NCBI GenBank assembly: GCA_028386065.3
Contig: JAKUCV010001727.1
Coordinates: 1-64,000 of the forward strand
DNA from: Turnera subulata
Taxonomy: Eukaryota; Streptophyta; Magnoliopsida; Malpighiales; Passifloraceae
Length of the DNA stretch: 64,000 nucleotides
Reading direction: 5' to 3'
Part shown: piece after piece, positions 48,769 through 61,900 of the stretch
Layout of the letters: every line of letters begins with the position of its first letter
Numbering within the stretch: the first letter of the stretch is position 1
Notes under the pieces: generated by a model
What the model was told of the DNA's origin: nothing
The model's database searches: none
The model's input: the letters and a program-made list of their open reading frames with translations, nothing else
Position numbers and translations under genes: made by a program

Positions 48769-49561
48769 GGATTAAAGACTTGTTTCATCCCTATGTAGAG
48801 CGCTAAAGTTGGAATTCATCCCTGTGTTGGATTTTGACTTCTTTTTATCCCTCTATTTCTCCTAGTTGGCCTACTTTGATCCCTTTTGTCGGAATTCGGT
48901 GGAAAATACTGACGTGGCAAGTTTTCCAGCGCCACGTCAGCATATGTGGAATCCACATGTCAAGTCGAACCAACAAGTCAAACCGACTCGACCCGACCGG
49001 TTCGCCCATCCAAAAAACCCATTTTGCAAATGAATTTCTTTTTTTCCTTTTGCATTTTTTTTCCTTTTCTTCTTTCTTAAATGAATTTCTTTAAAATTTT
49101 TCATTGAATTAAAAAAATTTTCAAAAAAATAACTTATACTAATTAAATAATAACTTATATTATAAGTTATTATTTAATTAGTATAAGTTATTATTTTATT
49201 TTTGAAATAATTTTTAATTTAATGAAAGGTTTTAAAGAAATTAAATTTTAGGAAAAAAAGGAAAGAAAAATAAAAATAAGTCTTTTTGGGTAGGCGAACC
49301 GATCGGGCCGAACTAGTTTGATATGGCTGGCGAACGGATCGGGTCGAGTCGGTTCAATTAGTTAGTTCGACCTGACATGTGGATTCCACATATGCTGACG
49401 TGGCACCAGAAAACATGCCACCTCAGCATTTTCCACCGGATTCCGGCGAGAGGGATCAAAATAAGCCAATTAGGGGAAACAGAAGGATGAAAAGAAGCCA
49501 AAATCCAACATAAGGATGAATTCCAACTTTAGCGCCCAGACATGAAATAAGTCTTTAATCC
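48769..49561. mobile_element. Foldback / MULE-like element with ~240 bp inverted repeats
   Basis: The left arm (48769 to about 49010) and right arm (about 49320-49561) are inverted copies at roughly 85 percent by eye, starting GGATTAAAGACTT. A near-perfect AT-rich palindrome (about 49127-49204) sits in the middle, so the whole 793 bp can fold on itself. A direct repeat GATTCAT flanks it, adjacent on the left (48762-48768) and after six extra bases on the right (49568-49574). No coding sequence. Its arms contain CACGTCAGCATATGTGGA-like sequence. Confidence 0.8.
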
Positions 49562-49574
49562 CTCCAAGATTCAT

Positions 49575-50708
49575 TTGACGATGTTGTCAATACTGCATTT
49601 TTCATACACAAGGCAGGATTTGGATCGTAAACCTTACTTAAGATACAATGAATTCCTCAGTGTTTAAAAATTACTCTTAAGCATCAAGGCTATCCTATCA
49701 TGGAGTGAATCATATTTTGAACGACAAAAAACTAGTTACATATTACAGTTACAAGATTATCACAAACCTTCTGTTCAACAAAAAAAAACATTATCAATCA
49801 TGTTTGGCTGGTTTCCAAAGTTACAAACTACAACACATGCTTCAGCTGAATGAGTAACTTCAGACAAATTATTCCCATTATTCCGATAAAAAGAATTGAA
49901 CTGATTTTTGTTCTTAGTCTCGTTACTCACCTTTTCTTTCATAAGACATATTAGCATAAACAATTGAACATGCCATGCCAGAAATTTGTATGTAAAACGA
50001 ATGAGAGGAGATTAAGTCACAAGCCAATGAGTACTTTTGTAAGTAGCATATAATCAATTTCCCTTATTACTCGAAAAAAAAATATTAGCCTCATAGCTGC
50101 AGGTTTTGCCAATGAGAACACCCAACAGCCACTAGAGTAGACCGACGCTTGCACGGAAGGCAAACATCATTGCCATCCAACCAGGACGCCTACATTGAAC
50201 AAAATATTTTAGAACTTAACAAGAATAAACTAATGAGCACAGAATGAATGGCATGGAAGAACCATTTTCATGGATAGACATCAACGTATTCTTTAATGGG
50301 TAATGGATAACTTTATCCCCGTACAAATCTATAACCAAAAAATTGGACCGGCAGGACTCCCATGGGATGGGACTCGAGCAAATCAGCCAAGTCATCCAAA
50401 AATTTACCAAGAATACTAACGCAAGGAACCTGTAACTAACCAGAAACCCGCTCTACATCCCTCTCTCTCTCTCCCTCTATCTCTCTCACTCTGTAGAATC
50501 TAATATCTAAACCGAAATGTACACCAGCGCTTGGGTAATGATCGGGAAAAGCCCCATGAGATCGAATGCTGCAATGTCCTGTCAGAACAACCATTGCAGC
50601 TTCTTGCAGTCCCTCAAGTTCCGTCTTGACAATATTTCAATACTTTACAGTCCCATCTCTGCAGGGAGTGTTGGCAAGTGAGCAGGGCTAGCTATGGACC
50701 AAATGTGA
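49575..50708. other. 3' flank of the KOBITO1 gene
   Basis: No gene recognised. It contains a CT-rich microsatellite at 50457-50490. The part next to 50708 is probably the 3' untranslated region of the KOBITO1-type gene. Confidence 0.5.
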
Positions 50709-53700
50709 TCATATGTTCGTGTGAGTCTTAATAGATTCCAAGCCAGGGGGCGATAGTGGTGGAATAGCAGAGGGAAAATAAACTTCACCCGGCACCTGCA
50801 ATATCCTTCTTCCCGTGGCCTGAGATTCCTCCTTTTGACCCACCCTCCCGGAAGAAACTACACCAGATTTAGCTGCTATAGAAGAGCTGTTATTATCAAC
50901 CGACAATGATGCCTGAGACAATGCTGATGCTATCACATTGCTAAAAATGCCAGACTCCCTAAGACCTTGGACAATGGCCTGCAAACAGAAAATCAAGGTA
51001 GTTTGAGGAACACAAGCATGCAAGTCAGAACATATGGTTGTGCAGTTGTGCTGTATGATAATGACTCTGCTGCTCAAAAGACGAATAACAAAGGAAGACC
51101 AGACGAAAGTTTGGAAACTTAAACTTACCATAGGAGCATAGATTCGAGTCAAAATTCCCTTTCTCAGGAGTTTTAGATTCAGTGCTCTGTCAGTCCAAAC
51201 AACACGTTCCCGGTACCTAATGCAACCATAAATGCAGAGAATAAGAGTGTGGCAAGTCATAGTTTACGCAATTTGATGTAAAACCAAGAACATTGGTGAT
51301 TTAAAAGCTCATTCTTACACAAGAAAGTTGAAAACACAAATCTCCACATTTTCATGTCTAAAAATGCATAGGAAAAAGATAGTATCATTACCAGTGGAGC
51401 ATTTCCTCTTCAGTTGCAGTTGATGCAATTATAAATGCCTGATCAGAATCACAGCGATACTGTCAGCATAATGATGCCTAAACCAATTTATTTGAAGGAA
51501 AGAAAATGCATAACCACATAATGATTCTTTTTTTCTCCCAACATTTATGCTCAGATAAAATCGCTTTTTATGTTGGCATGATCCAGCAAGGAAAATATTT
51601 ATATTTATGAAGGCTTAAAAGCTAGCACAAAGGGTCTAGCAGAACTTTGAAGCAACACAAACAACAAGAGGGGTGTTTACTACCTAATGAGACGAGTGAG
51701 AATATAGGAAAACAGAAAAGAAGCAAATGAACTTTACTAATAGAGTTTCCTTCAGAACAGAGAAACTGAAGACCAAAAGAGGATAACTTACAGCTCTGTC
51801 AAATTCCAACATGAAGCATCTTTTAACATCCTCCTTAGTAGGCTTGCACCCACAGCGATCACGCCTTGAAGTCAAATCAGAATACTTGGGGTATGTGTAA
51901 TGCAGAACTGCAGCTTCATCCAATTTGATCTCGCTGCAGATATTTTCATAAAAAGGCGTTTAAGTGATCAAAACCCAAAATGGAATTTAAAAAAAAAAAA
52001 AAGAAGTCGAAGAAAAGGTAAACACAGTAACATAACATTCTTGACTGTGAACCATTCATTTTGCAAGAAAAACACAGTTAGAAATCTACACAAGAACAAT
52101 GACCCTTGGGAGTTGCAATGAAAACATTGTTAGGGGTTTTATTCATATATATGGATTCTGAAAACATTATATATCCACGTAAAGAACATTGCTAGGTTCC
52201 CAAAGATGACCAAATTACAGAAGATTGGGAGAGAGACAATGACTGGCTTATAAAGTCACCATAGTTGTCTTATCCAACAAAATACCTCAGATCTTATCAT
52301 TTTTTAAAAAGATAAACCAAAAAATAAAAGACCAACAAAAAAAAAGGACCATTCCAAATGATCTTGAAATTAGTTCAGGAGTAAGAGCAGCATATCCACA
52401 TATTGGGTCAACAAACTTGTTTGAAACTCCACAGAATAGGAAGTACAAGTCAATTAGAACGGGATGGTGGAAGCTTATTGGCCAGGACTAGGGTGTTGAG
52501 TTCCAAATTGGAAGGCTAATTGAAGTCAGGCACATCTTATGACTTTCACTTTTTCATGTTCACAACTGAATGTGAACTTTGACTATTAACAATATGCAAA
52601 GACGGGGTTATTGCATTAGTTAAGGAGTATTGCTTCTGGTCACAAGTTGTAGGATCATGTCTTCTTGTTTCCAAACATCTACTGGGTAGTAGCAAGTTTA
52701 TTGAAGAAAACCTACAGGCCTGAAGTGGTAGACCTTCATGTTTCCAACCATCAATTAGGTAGGAGCAAGTTCCATTGAAGAAAAGCTATGTGCATGAAGG
52801 GCTAGACCTTTTTTGAACAGATAGGAGGATTATTGTAGCCTTAGTTGCTCTTTTGAGAAAGAGAGTTTCATCTCTATGGGATTGTTGAAGGATTGGCAAA
52901 AGCACCTTTACCAGTAAAGACAACAATATTTTATCAACTTTCTAGAGTTCCTCTATTACGAAGGACTTCTGTGTTTTTTAGGTCAAAACCCCATGAGGCT
53001 CTTAATTTATTTTCAACCAACCAGCAAAGGGAAAGAAAAAGGCTCTGAGTTGTAATTAAAGAGATGGAATGCAGTATGTCATACTTGGGGGCCTTCATAT
53101 AGTTATGCCATCTATGTGCACCATTTGGACGAAGATGATCCTTAATACGAGCAGCAGATTTCCCATTTCCATATGTTAGAAAGTAGTTAGGATTGCCACG
53201 GGTTGCTTCTTTATAATTGCCAAAGTATACATCTTTTGGAAGATGATCATAATTCTTCTTGAACATTGAGACCTGTGGCAACAAGAAAGAAATTATCAAT
53301 GGGAAAATTATTTTAGCCCATTTGGACTCACGCACGTGCTTATAAGATTAAACAAGATTAAACATGCATGAAAAAACCAAAGCTTTGAAATTTCAGGAGA
53401 TAAAGTACAATGATCCACATTATATGCACTCCATGCACTGGAGTAGTCAAAAAGTTTGACATCAATTTTCTTTTCGTTCCATTTCTTTTTTTTTTTTTGA
53501 AACTAGTCGATATTTAAGGTGGGACTTGAATTCATAACATCAGTTAAAGAAGAGAAGGAAACAAATTGAGAAGAGAGTACCTCACTAAACGGTTCCTTGA
53601 TATTGTCACGCTCAACACTACTCTCCTGAAATGATTGCACAATTTTCAAGTATTATATCAACAAAATGAATAACGGGTTAGCAAGACAAAAGGTACAAAA

Positions 53701-55683
53701 AGACTTGGGGCTGCTCACCAGACTTTTTCTGAGACCAAAAAAAATGCATCACATGCATGATTGGAAATGATATGCAAAGCAAAAAAGAGAAGTCATACTC
53801 ACATAGTTTGGGAAGATAACCATATCAACATTTCGAGGTACTTCTGACAGCAATTGTCTCAGCGAATATTCACGAGCTCCGGCAGGATGAATTAGCTCAT
53901 CGGTGTCAAGATGGATAATCCAATCCATGCCAGCCTCCTAGAATTAAACCAATTAAATAAATCTTTTCAATCAGTAAGACAATTTATGCTGTTCAGGAAC
54001 AGCTTCACGAGAAAAAAGAAAATGGCCAATAGTTTATGCTGTTATTCAAGAATTAACATGCATACCCTTGCCATAACAATTGCCATTTCCATGTTGAGAG
54101 ATTGCTTCACAAATAACTCATAATTGCACGGTTTGAAGAAGAAGCTTGACAACCAAGTCTCATTCCAGATCCGGCTGAATAAAGAATTTTGCATACATTA
54201 AAACGATTCGCAAAATAAAATGCAGTAGAACAAGTTTATAAATGAACATGTATCTGCCTGTTATTCCATCACACACCATAACACATATCTCCGTCTTACT
54301 AAGAGCACAGATGATCAATGAAGACTTCTATCTATATTTTCAGTTTGGCCTCGATACAAACAACAATCACGCACTGAAGAAATTGTAATCACCTTTTAGC
54401 TTGTTTTTCCTCTAATTCCCTTGTTCTATATATGACTTGAATGCCCTGCAAAAGGAGGATTGCACAGTCTATAACAATGTAAATTTTAAAAATTGGAAGC
54501 AGTTGATCAAAGCCACACTCAGCACAAACGCATAGTTGTTTATCAGATAGCAAGGAAATACTAAAGAGGAAACACGAGATTAATACTCACTGGTATACTT
54601 TCCAAGACTTTAGAAACATCAGGGGTGGCAGCTTTCCCTTCCACAAAAAGGAAAAAAGTGGAAACTCCCATAACTTTGTGATAGAATATCCAAGGCAAAG
54701 TCTGTTCTAAGCCAGCAGAAGTGCTCGTTGTGATACATATCTGGAAAGCAGTATAATCCAAAAAGAAATATGTGACGAAGAGTATTTATGGCTCCATTGT
54801 AAAAGGAGGAAAAAAGAAGAAGATGATGACATCGTGATTGGCACAAGCAACTCAAATAAAGCACACAAAAGGAAAAAAATAAACAAACTAGCATCTCACT
54901 GCCACAAGATTTGCCAAGTTGTTTGCCCGATTAAATGACCAACATATAACTCAACTCCAGGTAAGTGAAACTGAGGAACCGCATGTGTGAAAGTCAAAAC
55001 TCAATCTCGATCATCAAATATTATCTGAATTATGTAGGAAAATGAAAAACTTTTAGTATTTTAAGGAACGGAAATTACAAAAGCCATGAGATGAATAAAA
55101 CAGCAGTCGATTTTTTAATAAACAAAAACCAAGATACTAGTCATAAATGAAGCATGCCCCACCCCACCTGAATCAGCATTTCCCAGATACCGGATCCGAA
55201 AATCCATACCCGGAACCCAATCAACCAACAGGAACCAAAAAAAAACACACACACACACACACACGGGCACACTACAAACACGCAAACAAAGACGTACCCA
55301 CCAAAGATCAAACATCCAGCGAAAAAGCAAAGCAGTAAAGAACTGACCTTGGGCTTGAGATCCGCCGACCCGAACCCGAACTTCCAGTCCCTGAAATAAG
55401 GGAAAGCCAGGGAACGGCTCTGACCCAGAAGATCGGAGCAACCGGAACCGGAGGCCTTGGCGGAGGAGGAGGTCTTGCCGGAGAGGGTGGAGTCCATGCC
55501 GGGGAACTGGCGGTGGTCGGGGGGCCAGCGGGCGAGGGGGTCGGTCAGCCCGCCCCGCCATTGGAGGAGGAATGCGAAGGCGGCGAGGGCGAGAGGGAGA
55601 AGAGTCAAGAGGAGTATGAGACGCGAAGTGGAGGAGTGCTGGGAAGAGACAGAGGTGGTGGGTCTCGAACCCAAACCCGCCAT
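50709..55683 (-). CDS. KOB1: KOBITO1-type glycosyltransferase-like protein, complete
   Basis: Plant KOBITO1/ELD1/ABI8 family. In Arabidopsis loss of function reduces cellulose, cell elongation and ABA response; the biochemical reaction is not settled. Eleven exons join in phase to 520 aa: 55348-55683, 54591-54740, 54393-54445, 54066-54174, 53803-53937, 53581-53625, 53085-53272, 51792-51933, 51392-51438, 51129-51216, 50709-50978. One N-terminal membrane anchor at about 22-40 suggests a type II membrane protein. Family marks are [39 protein letters not shown] (DxD-like, D227 and D229), [16 protein letters not shown] and [15 protein letters not shown]. The C-terminal 60 residues are variable. 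Arabidopsis KOB1 is about 533 aa. An upstream in-frame ATG at 55716 would add 11 residues; I chose 55683 for fit to the family. Confidence 0.93.
55241..55264. repeat. (AC)n microsatellite in KOB1 intron 1
   Basis: About twelve AC units follow a short poly-A run inside the first intron. Confidence 0.9.
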
Positions 55684-56011
55684 GAGAGGAGGAGAGTGAA
55701 GAAGAGAAGAAGACACAGAGACTGGTGCATATATATATAAACAATATGGTTTTGTTTTGGTATTATAGTAAATGTTGATACTAATAACTATTCCATTTTT
55801 CTAAATCAAACGCTGTTTGCGTTAATTTGAAAGGGAAACAACAACACAGAGGAGGAGGAGGAGGAGGAGGAAGGAGGGGCCTTTGTCGTTCGTTACAGAT
55901 GTGTGTAGTTATTGCCGTCCTTCACTTCTTTTGTTCCTTTTCTGCAATCGTTTTTTTTTTTCCTGTTGTTTTTTCTTTGCTTTATTTCCTAATGAAGGTT
56001 TGTGTTTTTGT

Positions 56012-56012
56012 A

Positions 56013-56049
<37 letters not shown>
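56012..56049. repeat. (TA)13 / (GT)5 compound microsatellite
   Basis: Uninterrupted TA units are followed directly by GT units, about 330 bp upstream of the KOB1 start. Confidence 0.95.
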
Positions 56050-56671
56050 CCTTAATTCAAGGTGGTGGTGGTGGTGTTTAATGTTGTTTTTTTGTCTTTA
56101 CTCTCTTTTAAATGTTAATTAAATAAGGAAATTATGTGTAATGGGGTTTTTCCTTTCTTTGTTTCAGTTTTTTTTGTGCTGCATTATGTCCCATACGCTA
56201 CGCATTGATTGTGACGATGAAACAGAATGCATGTGAAGAAGAAAGAATGAACAACATTTGTATCCAATCCAACTGGGCCATACTTAATCCTTTGTACTTT
56301 CTGTCACACAAATTGTATTGTTCTTCCTTTTTAATTATCAAATTAGTGTTCCCATCTTAGGACTTGTTTGTTTTCCCAATTTAATGGCTATTATTTGGGA
56401 ATTGGATATACACATTAATACAACGTACTACATGGTATGTTCATGTTTATAGTACGTAAAATTTGTAAATTTTTGGTAGTAATAAATATGATTTTCCATT
56501 TACACAAAATAGTCTTTAGGTTTTCCCATTCTTCCTCTCAAGTTTTATTTATTTTCCTCATTTAAGGCCTACACTTTAGGGTGTGAATAGATATACATAT
56601 ACCAGCACAACATATTTATTTTCCTCATTTAAAGCCTATAATCAGTTGTACAAATATAGATTAGTACAGTT

Positions 56672-57027
56672 AGGTTATAAAACCTGTCCCGGCAATTGAT
56701 CCGTTTCAGTGACCAGGTCGCGGTTTAGAGATTAACTAAGATTCAACCGGGTCTAACTGATATTAAAATTAATAGTAAACATATATAATTTTTTTAACAA
56801 AGGTCCAATCAGAGGTCTAATCATGATATGACCAAGGCAAAATTTTGAAAATTTTAACTTTTAACCCCAAAAAAACCGGAAATTGATCAATAAACCCGAA
56901 AAACCAGAGAGCCCGTCAAGACCCGGCCGGTTTTTTGAAGGGTACAACCCAGAGGGGTAAAAAATCCAGAATTGTCTCCGGGTCAAAGTTACCCGGGCCG
57001 GCCGGTCTGGTCCGGGTTTGACAACCA
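56672..57027. mobile_element. Putative MITE relic related to the 44525 hAT MITE
   Basis: The ends AGGTTATAAAACCTGTCCCGG and, on the other strand, TGGTTGTCAAACCCGG resemble the CATAGTTATTAAACCTGGCC ends of the 44525 element. The interior also has CCGGGTC-rich arms and an AT-rich core. No convincing target-site duplication, so the boundaries are uncertain. Confidence 0.45.
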
Positions 57028-57341
57028 TTAGACAATATATATATACATATATAGATTAGTACTCTTTTTCCCCAAAATTATTACAGGAAAATCGTACCCT
57101 CGACAGGGATTAAAAATCGTGGATACAAGAAAAAAAATACATAAGTGAAAACTTTTTTGCTAAATTATATATTTATAACAATTGGCCATGTAATTATTTT
57201 GTTAGCAGTCCACCCACGTATTGATTTTACTTTTTTTTTTATTCTTTTACCCTCTCTTTTCTTTTTTACTTCCTTCTGTCGTTTTTTAAGTTCTATAGGT
57301 TTGATAATGTAGAATTTAGAAGTGGCTAATTCAAATCTTCC

Positions 57342-57550
57342 CAAAGTTAAATAGGTGAATTGACGAAAGGAAAAAGTTAAATGGCCAAAAGTAAAATAAC
57401 TAATAAATTTAGTTGTGTAAATTGTACCTAAAATCCTAATTGATACATTTTCCAAAGTTAAATGGGTGAATTGATACTAAAGAAAAGTTAAATGGCCCAA
57501 GTAGTGTATTAACAAAATTAAGATATGTAAATTGTAATTTAGCCAAAAAG
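57342..57550. repeat. Diverged tandem duplication of ~110 bp
   Basis: Two copies share AAAGTTAAATRGGTGAATTG, AAAAAGTTAAATGGCC and TRTGTAAATTGTA. Non-coding and AT-rich. Confidence 0.6.
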
Positions 57551-58904
57551 TTTAATGCATTAGCCTTAAAAGTGTTGAAACTGTTTTGATTGAGCTACAA
57601 AGATAATGAGTTTAAATCATATGAACCAATACATTTTGAGTTTGAGACATTTAGGCTTATTAGGCGTGATATCCTTTATTTGAATACTAAAATCTCTCTA
57701 ATATTCAATTTGGAAACGAAAAAAAGGCTCGTTGGTGACGTGCTGCAATGAATACGAGGAAGAAAACAGAAGCGCCAAGAGAGGACGTTGAAACCTATCC
57801 AGATTAGGTGGTAATGCGGTGGAACTCATTTCAGGAGAGTATGACATATGCATCATCAACTCTATATGGATTAAGGTCCAAAAGAAACATCAACTCTCTA
57901 TCTAGATTCAGAACATAAAAGAAAAATTTTAGCCTGGAAGATCTTGGAACCAATCCAATCTTACCATATATCCACCTAAAAGGGCATCCATTAGTTTCAG
58001 ATAATGATATTGTACGGCATCATTATTATCATGCCACTAATTATTCTCGCCATGTAAGGTTTCTAAGTGGTGGTACTTTTGAATCATCCAGCAAAGCTGC
58101 CAGTTTTCTCTTGCCACCTAACAGAGCAGCTGATGCTGCGAGAGCATGAAAAAGCGAAAGGAACAAATGATAAAGAATTATATTATTAGATTCATCTTAT
58201 ATAGCTCCATATAGAAAATAAAAGTAATATATGATAAATAGTTTTATCATTTTCGTGATATACATAAATCAATAATTACTTATAAAGAGATTGAGATCCT
58301 CTCCTATAAAGTTATGTCCTGTTGGTTGAATCGTGGTCATAATTTTCAAAATTATTGATGAGAATTTATTTTTACCTTATTTAATTTTTTTAGTTTTTCT
58401 TACCTTACATATTTTAGAGCCATTGATTAAACAAATCAACGGTATTTATTTAACAGAATCTCTCCTGTTGAATACTGTACAAGAGAGGATCCAAATCCTA
58501 AATAAAGTAGCCTAATAGATTTGTGGTATAAAAATTATGTAGGTTAAATGTGTTAAGATGGACATCTTACCATTTGCAACCAGCGCTGTGGACTGATGTT
58601 AGCATTGAATTCTAATATAAATTAGAAAACAAAACCGATATAATCCATAAAAGAAAATCGATTATCTTCTTTTATCTATTGTTTACAAAGTAGGATACTT
58701 TGAATTGAATAAGAAAGATTCTCAGCTAAAAAAGGATAAAGTTACAGGGTATGGCGTTTGCTACTATTAATTTGAGCACATATGAGCCACGTGGTGCAAG
58801 ATTAAGATAATGCAACAACCTTTTAAAAGCCTTTAAATAGAAATCAATGACGCTTTAAAGAATGCTTGGACAATCAAATTTTGGAGAGCTTTTCAATCTA
58901 AAAG

Positions 58905-61900
58905 TCATCTCCTTATTAGCTTTAGTACATCTCCAACCAGGTGCATTGACCCAGTGACAAGAACCTGCATTTTACAACCACAAATTATGATAGCCGGTTA
59001 ACTCTATTGTCTTCAATTCTGTGAAGTTTCAACTCATGCAATAAAGAGCATACCCTGCCTACTAGTGGCTATGTATAGCAAAAAGTAAGGGAAAGCTATA
59101 TATGTTCAGAAAAAGCAGAAAAGGGGACAACTGGACAACATATTACTCTTTTTGTTTCTTGCAACAGTTGATTGTTGGCAAACAGAAGTGATATTTTAGA
59201 AAAAGCCATCCAATTTCTAAGAAGGCTGCTAAATAGAGAGCAAGAAAGAGAAACCTTCGTCTGAAGGAATGAATGAACAGGAAAAGTCTTGAGAAGGAAA
59301 AGCAAAAGCCTAAAACTGTCAATTGGGGGACCTCGTTTATTTATTTATTTGCTAATTTTTTTTAATATTTAAGAGAGTTCATCATTTAATAACAAGTAGG
59401 GCAATCATTTCACTAAGCATATTCTGTATCAAAGGACAGTCTTTACCTGAATTCTTAGAGAAGGATTTTGTCTAACACAACCCCTTAGCCATTTTATTGT
59501 CAATGGCAATGAAGGAATGACTGCACTACAAGCAAAATATCCATTGGCAGGACTGCAACGAGAAGCATCCTCATAAAGAAATTCATGAGGTGGTAAGGTC
59601 TCTGCAATTTCCGCGCTGCTTAGCTTGTCAGATGCAGCATCTGCATATGCATTCGCATGTCGATGTCAAAATCCAAAAAAAGACTTTTGAGGATGCTGCT
59701 TATCATTTGGTGAAATGACAAGAAAAGAATACGACAAAGAATTATGCCTTGCAACAAAAAAGAATTATTCATGAAACGTAAATTCTTTTACCATCTAATA
59801 ATCCAAATAATGCAAACAGGAAATTGGTAAACAAGTAACAATTGGGAAATAAGTTACAGGGAAGAAAAAGAAAAGCAGCATACTATCACCGCGCCAGGTG
59901 GAAGAATTTCTGTTAAAAAGATAATTTAATGCCAGTTAGACTATATGAAGCCTAAAGCCACTAAACAATAAGAGCTCAAGCTTCCTTCATCTAGCCATCA
60001 CAGTTAAAACATCACTCTCCCATCCATTTTCTTGTTAAACTCTACAATAAAAAGACATTGGGAGAAGGAAGCGGAAATATAATAGCCAATATGAGATCAA
60101 GCTGGGATTTGTTGTTCGCTACTATTTGGCAAACCAAGCATTTACTGGCAGTAGGACCAAACAAAGCATTTACTTGCAATTACTATCCACAAATAAAAAA
60201 GGAAGTTACACAGTCACAACGAAATAAACAAGACAAGAAAGGATTTGCAAGAAGCCCAAAGAAAACTACCACTCGCATGTATGATCCTCTCCCAAAGCCT
60301 CTGTAGGCCGAACTGCCATGACAGATCCCTGCTAGAATTTTCTGGAAGAATGGCCGAAGAACCAGAAGTGACCTTGCTGTATTTGGACATGCTTGGAACA
60401 AAAATGGCTTTCGAGAAGTATGTACCTGAAAATGATTATTTCATCTCAGATGCATCATTTCCCATACCTAAGCAAATATAAGGTGGAAAATTGTCATCCC
60501 TCAGTAAGGGAACTAGCTCAAGTAAATCTTCTGTCAGATAGATAAGGGCATATTCAATTTCACTAACGTGTGCAAGGCCTAATAAAACTTCCTTAAACCT
60601 CAATATCATTTGCAAAAAACTTCTCAATACATAAAATCAAATCAGAAAGAGTTTCAATAGTTGTTTGGTAAAACCCACAAAATCAGTCTTAGTAGTTCTG
60701 AAAATAGAATATAGATTCTAAGGGACAACTTTTAGAATGGCTTGTAAACATCACAAAGTATACTTAAAGGGTAGCCACAGCTAAGAACTTCCACGGCATG
60801 ATCAAAACCATCTTTTCAAGATATAAAGGCTGTCAAAGTGTCAAGAGGCAGCCGCAATAGGGCAAGAAATGGAAAGGGAGGCTCACTTAAGTAACATAAC
60901 AAGACAACATACCAGCAAATGTAAAGGTTTTTCGTATTAGCTGATCTCTTCAGTTACATAACAGGACGACACACCAGAAGATGCAAAATGGTTCCTATTA
61001 GTAGCACGATGGCATACTGAGGCCAGAATTACAGTAAATAAAGTCTTATAGATAGAGTGGCCAAGAGATACCCCTTTTCCAAGGTTCCATATTCAGAGGA
61101 AAAGAATGACGTTTCTTGCTTAAGGGAATCACAAGAGAAGCAATACCTGATAAGGCACATGAAGTCACTAGCTGTGGAAGCAAAATTTGTGGATCCCTTA
61201 CCTCCATGCAGTTGAATAACAGAATCTACAAGATTTGACAAGCTAATAACTATGACCAGAATCAATAACTTATGTAGCAAGCAAAACAAAGAACCTGAGA
61301 GGACCAATACATGCAGAGGAGGAAACAGTTCAAACTGGAACCTCCAATTAGAATTAGAAACTCACTGATTAATGCAAATTTTACCTTTTTGGATGTCTTC
61401 TGGAGCTCATTTCTATCGCCCCTTCCATTCTCTACGCATTGATTTTCCCAACCTTCCTTTATACGTCTGATACCATGGAAAGATGATGGAAACAAAGATG
61501 GTGATTGCAATTTTTCTTCAACAGCGCTAGAAAACCATTTGGCACAAACCTCCATGCTTTCTGGAGTGTGAGCTCCATCCAAGTAGAAAATTAAATCACC
61601 GTAGGACGTTCCAGCTGCTTCTGATGAAGAATAGGAGTTTGGATGAGAATCATAAACAATTTGACCCCTACCGGATAGATGTGCTTTTGATAGGCCTCGA
61701 AGAAATGCCTCTGGCAAATTAGAATCCTCCTTATCCTGCCACCATTCCACAAAAAGTCATTAACCATTCTGCCATTGTCAGCCAATAATCATTCTGAGAA
61801 GTTGACAAGTCAAGAACTTATGGTCAACAACCAAAAACACAATGAATATTATCATATTCTGCTGGATTCACAAACTGTAGTAAATTCCTAGCAAGATCAA

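Larger units (their letters stand above)
55684..58904. other. Intergenic: KOB1 promoter and FPGS 3' flank
   Basis: Holds (GGA)n at 55849-55871 near the KOB1 leader, (TA)n followed by (GT)5 at 56012-56049, a MITE-like relic (56672-57027), and a diverged tandem duplication (57342 to about 57550). No protein gene was recognised. The single-frame ORFs here are short and low-complexity. Confidence 0.5.

Noticed and set aside
50100..50210. Possible extra 3' exon of KOB1
   Set aside because: An acceptor-like AG exists, but the reading frame already ends at 50709 and no family sequence continues here.
55115..55744. 209-codon ORF overlapping KOB1 exon 1
   Set aside because: A shadow frame of the GC-rich first exon; the KOB1 frame continues in phase into ten conserved exons.
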